Source: Saururus chinensis (taxonomy: Eukaryota > Streptophyta > Magnoliopsida > Piperales > Saururaceae). Taken from it: 64,000 nucleotides of DNA. Shown here one piece after another: positions 62,543 to 64,000 of this stretch (positions are counted from its first letter, which is position 1; the number at the start of each line of letters is the position of its first letter). The stretch lies in NCBI GenBank assembly GCA_035235625.1, contig CP141149.1, positions 20,215,893 through 20,279,892 of the forward strand, read 5' to 3'. The notes below the pieces were generated by a model, which was given only the letters and a program-made list of their open reading frames with translations, was not told the origin of the DNA and did no database searches. The position numbers were made by a program, and so were the translations under genes.

Positions 62543-62625
62543 CTGCATGACAAAACCATTTCTAGCCATATGCTTGAAATTGATTTTACAACTAAGGCCT
62601 TGTTGCAGTGGCAAATCCATAAATC

Positions 62626-62826
62626 CTAACTTGAATTCAGTCGTACCATTACATTACCTGAGCGAGCTTTTCTAGACTCACCATCAAAGTTTTCTCCTCC
62701 AGCTCCGCATACACCATCAGGAGCACAAGGATGTATGCTTCTTAGTTTTGCAGTACAAATTTTATAAGATGTCTTTGTAGTGCAAAACTCAAACGCATAC
62801 CTCCTTGTGCTCCTTGATTCAAACAT
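62626..62826 (-). other. open frame next to the uridine-kinase-like exons, origin unknown
   Basis: The minus-strand frame contains RRYAFEFCTTKTSYKICTAK then LRSIHPCAPDGVCGAGGENF and ends near a donor-like CAG/GTAATG at about 62659. It could be an upstream exon of the same captured gene or a different piece. I do not recognise it. Confidence 0.25.
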
Positions 62827-64000
62827 TCACAAAAAAGCTAAGGATTAATGACAATCTCGGTAAAAAAAATGAAGATCACCAACACAAAAAAGAACGAAAC
62901 AGGAAATCCCCTAAGGACAAATATCATATGGAACTCAACACTCAAAAATTAAGCTCACTATTTTGCTTCAAGCAAATAATAAATAGGAAGCCAACACTAA
63001 CCCCACAGTGATCAATAATAGATTCTATCATTTTCTGAACAATAATAGATTATTCTATTGGTAGTCAATATTAGATTCTATCCTTTTCTAAACAAATCCA
63101 TATATCTGACAGACTACATATCCAATGTAAACATGCATGAAAAATTCCAATTCATTGTGAGCAGAACTTGTCAAGCACAAACTTTTTGATGCCAAAGTTG
63201 AAACAAACATAAGGCAGAATTGGAACGAGTGAACCAGCTCCCTGCTCATAGCAGTTATGCAACTCACTGAATAAGGGTTTTAAACAAGATTCTCCATCTT
63301 ATGTCGGTGCAGGTGCAAATGGCCATTTACCAAAATTAGCTTAGACACAAGTTTTAAAATAGGAAGATTTCACACAACGTGAAATTCTCACCACTAAACT
63401 ATAGCCACACATGTACCCCAAAGAAATTTATGCAACCATAAATAAATAAATCAAGCAAGGCTACAAATAGATAGTTTCCTCACCTCTGCCTGTGCACTGA
63501 AGGTCTTTAAAGTATGAAATTCAGTTTGAATCCAACATTAAAAATACCACCTTCGACTCTGCAAATTGATAGAGAGACGGCAAGGAAGATGTTTTGGTTA
63601 AAGAAAATATCCCATAAAATATTTAGAGGGAGACATAGATGTGAAGATGAGGATAACCTGGTTTTCACGAAATAACTAGTAGCCCAAAATCTAATTGCAG
63701 TAGTGCGAACTGAAGATGAAGATGATCAATAAAGAGGAGGATTGTCAAGGTTGGGGCTTGCAGTGCCGTGGAGGGAAGAAGGTTGTGGGCGTGGAGGTGG
63801 GAGCCTGATTGTAGCCCGCTTAACCTAGAATCAAGATGTCATCAACACCATTGGAAGCCCTATTGCAGCAGAGCAGGATCATGCAGAGCAGATCAGTGGA
63901 AGAGCTATTAGGGAATAACAGTCTAGCAAACTTCCGAAATCTTGGAGACCATTGAACAGATCATCGTGGCCGAGTGGGCTACTGGCGGGAGAGGTCAATA
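62827..64000. other. unassigned right edge
   Basis: There is no recognised coding block. A GC-richer, purine-rich patch at 63590-64000 might be the 5' region of a gene that lies beyond the window or more of the CACTA-borne sequence. No TAGTG end with CACTA-like pairing is found. Confidence 0.3.

Noticed and set aside
61031..62826. A single intact gene on the minus strand at the right end
   Set aside because: The pieces belong to different protein families, AspRS has an in-frame stop and lost motif residues, and essential domains of both proteins are missing.
63968..63980. tRNA-like A-box word GGCCGAGTGG near the right edge
   Set aside because: The following bases do not continue a Ser or Leu tRNA D-arm, and the window ends before a B-box could be tested.

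Overview
This 64 kb window looks like nuclear DNA of a flowering plant. It is AT-rich, its genes are split by many GT-AG introns, and most of the sequence is transposable elements in various stages of decay. The three genes that read through intact are close to Arabidopsis proteins. I cannot name the genus.

Three intact genes are supported by reconstructed exons. (1) A CCR4-type deadenylase lies on the + strand at 17896-22589. Its 11 exons join in frame into 606 residues, and an upstream ORF overlaps its start codon. (2) A small GPI-anchored lipid-transfer protein of the YLS3/xylogen type lies on the + strand at 34185-34941, with 3 exons, 185 residues and an eight-cysteine motif. (3) An F-box/leucine-rich-repeat protein like At3g58530 lies on the - strand at 37943-43235, with 12 exons and 351 residues. 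They are unrelated housekeeping or cell-surface functions separated by repeats, so no shared pathway is implied.

Region by region: 0.7-9.9 kb holds two inverted copies (A and B) of a 3.4 kb element with TG...CA ends. 10.7-11.6 kb is a LINE remnant (zf-RVT plus RNase H). 11.6-17.4 kb carries several MITEs, one nested inside another, just upstream of CCR4. 22.6-30 kb is mostly unassigned. 30.9-31.9 kb is a hAT-like element with a perfect 8-bp target duplication that carries a broken piece of an SPB1/FtsJ rRNA methyltransferase gene. 35.8-36.9 kb is the 3' end of a Ty1/copia element. 45.3-58.7 kb is a head-to-tail array of a second long-terminal-repeat-like sequence (called X here), interrupted by three more copies (C, D, E) of the A/B family. 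59.6 kb is one end of a CACTA element. Beyond it, 60.8-62.8 kb contains exon pieces of at least two unrelated genes on one strand: organellar-type aspartyl-tRNA synthetase and a uridine-kinase-like P-loop protein.

The observations I find most worth checking are the hAT-borne SPB1 fragment, the CACTA end next to a mosaic of gene pieces, paired palindromes kept in all five copies of the A-E repeat family, and the uORF that overlaps the CCR4 start. All homology statements come from recognising motifs by eye; no database search was run.
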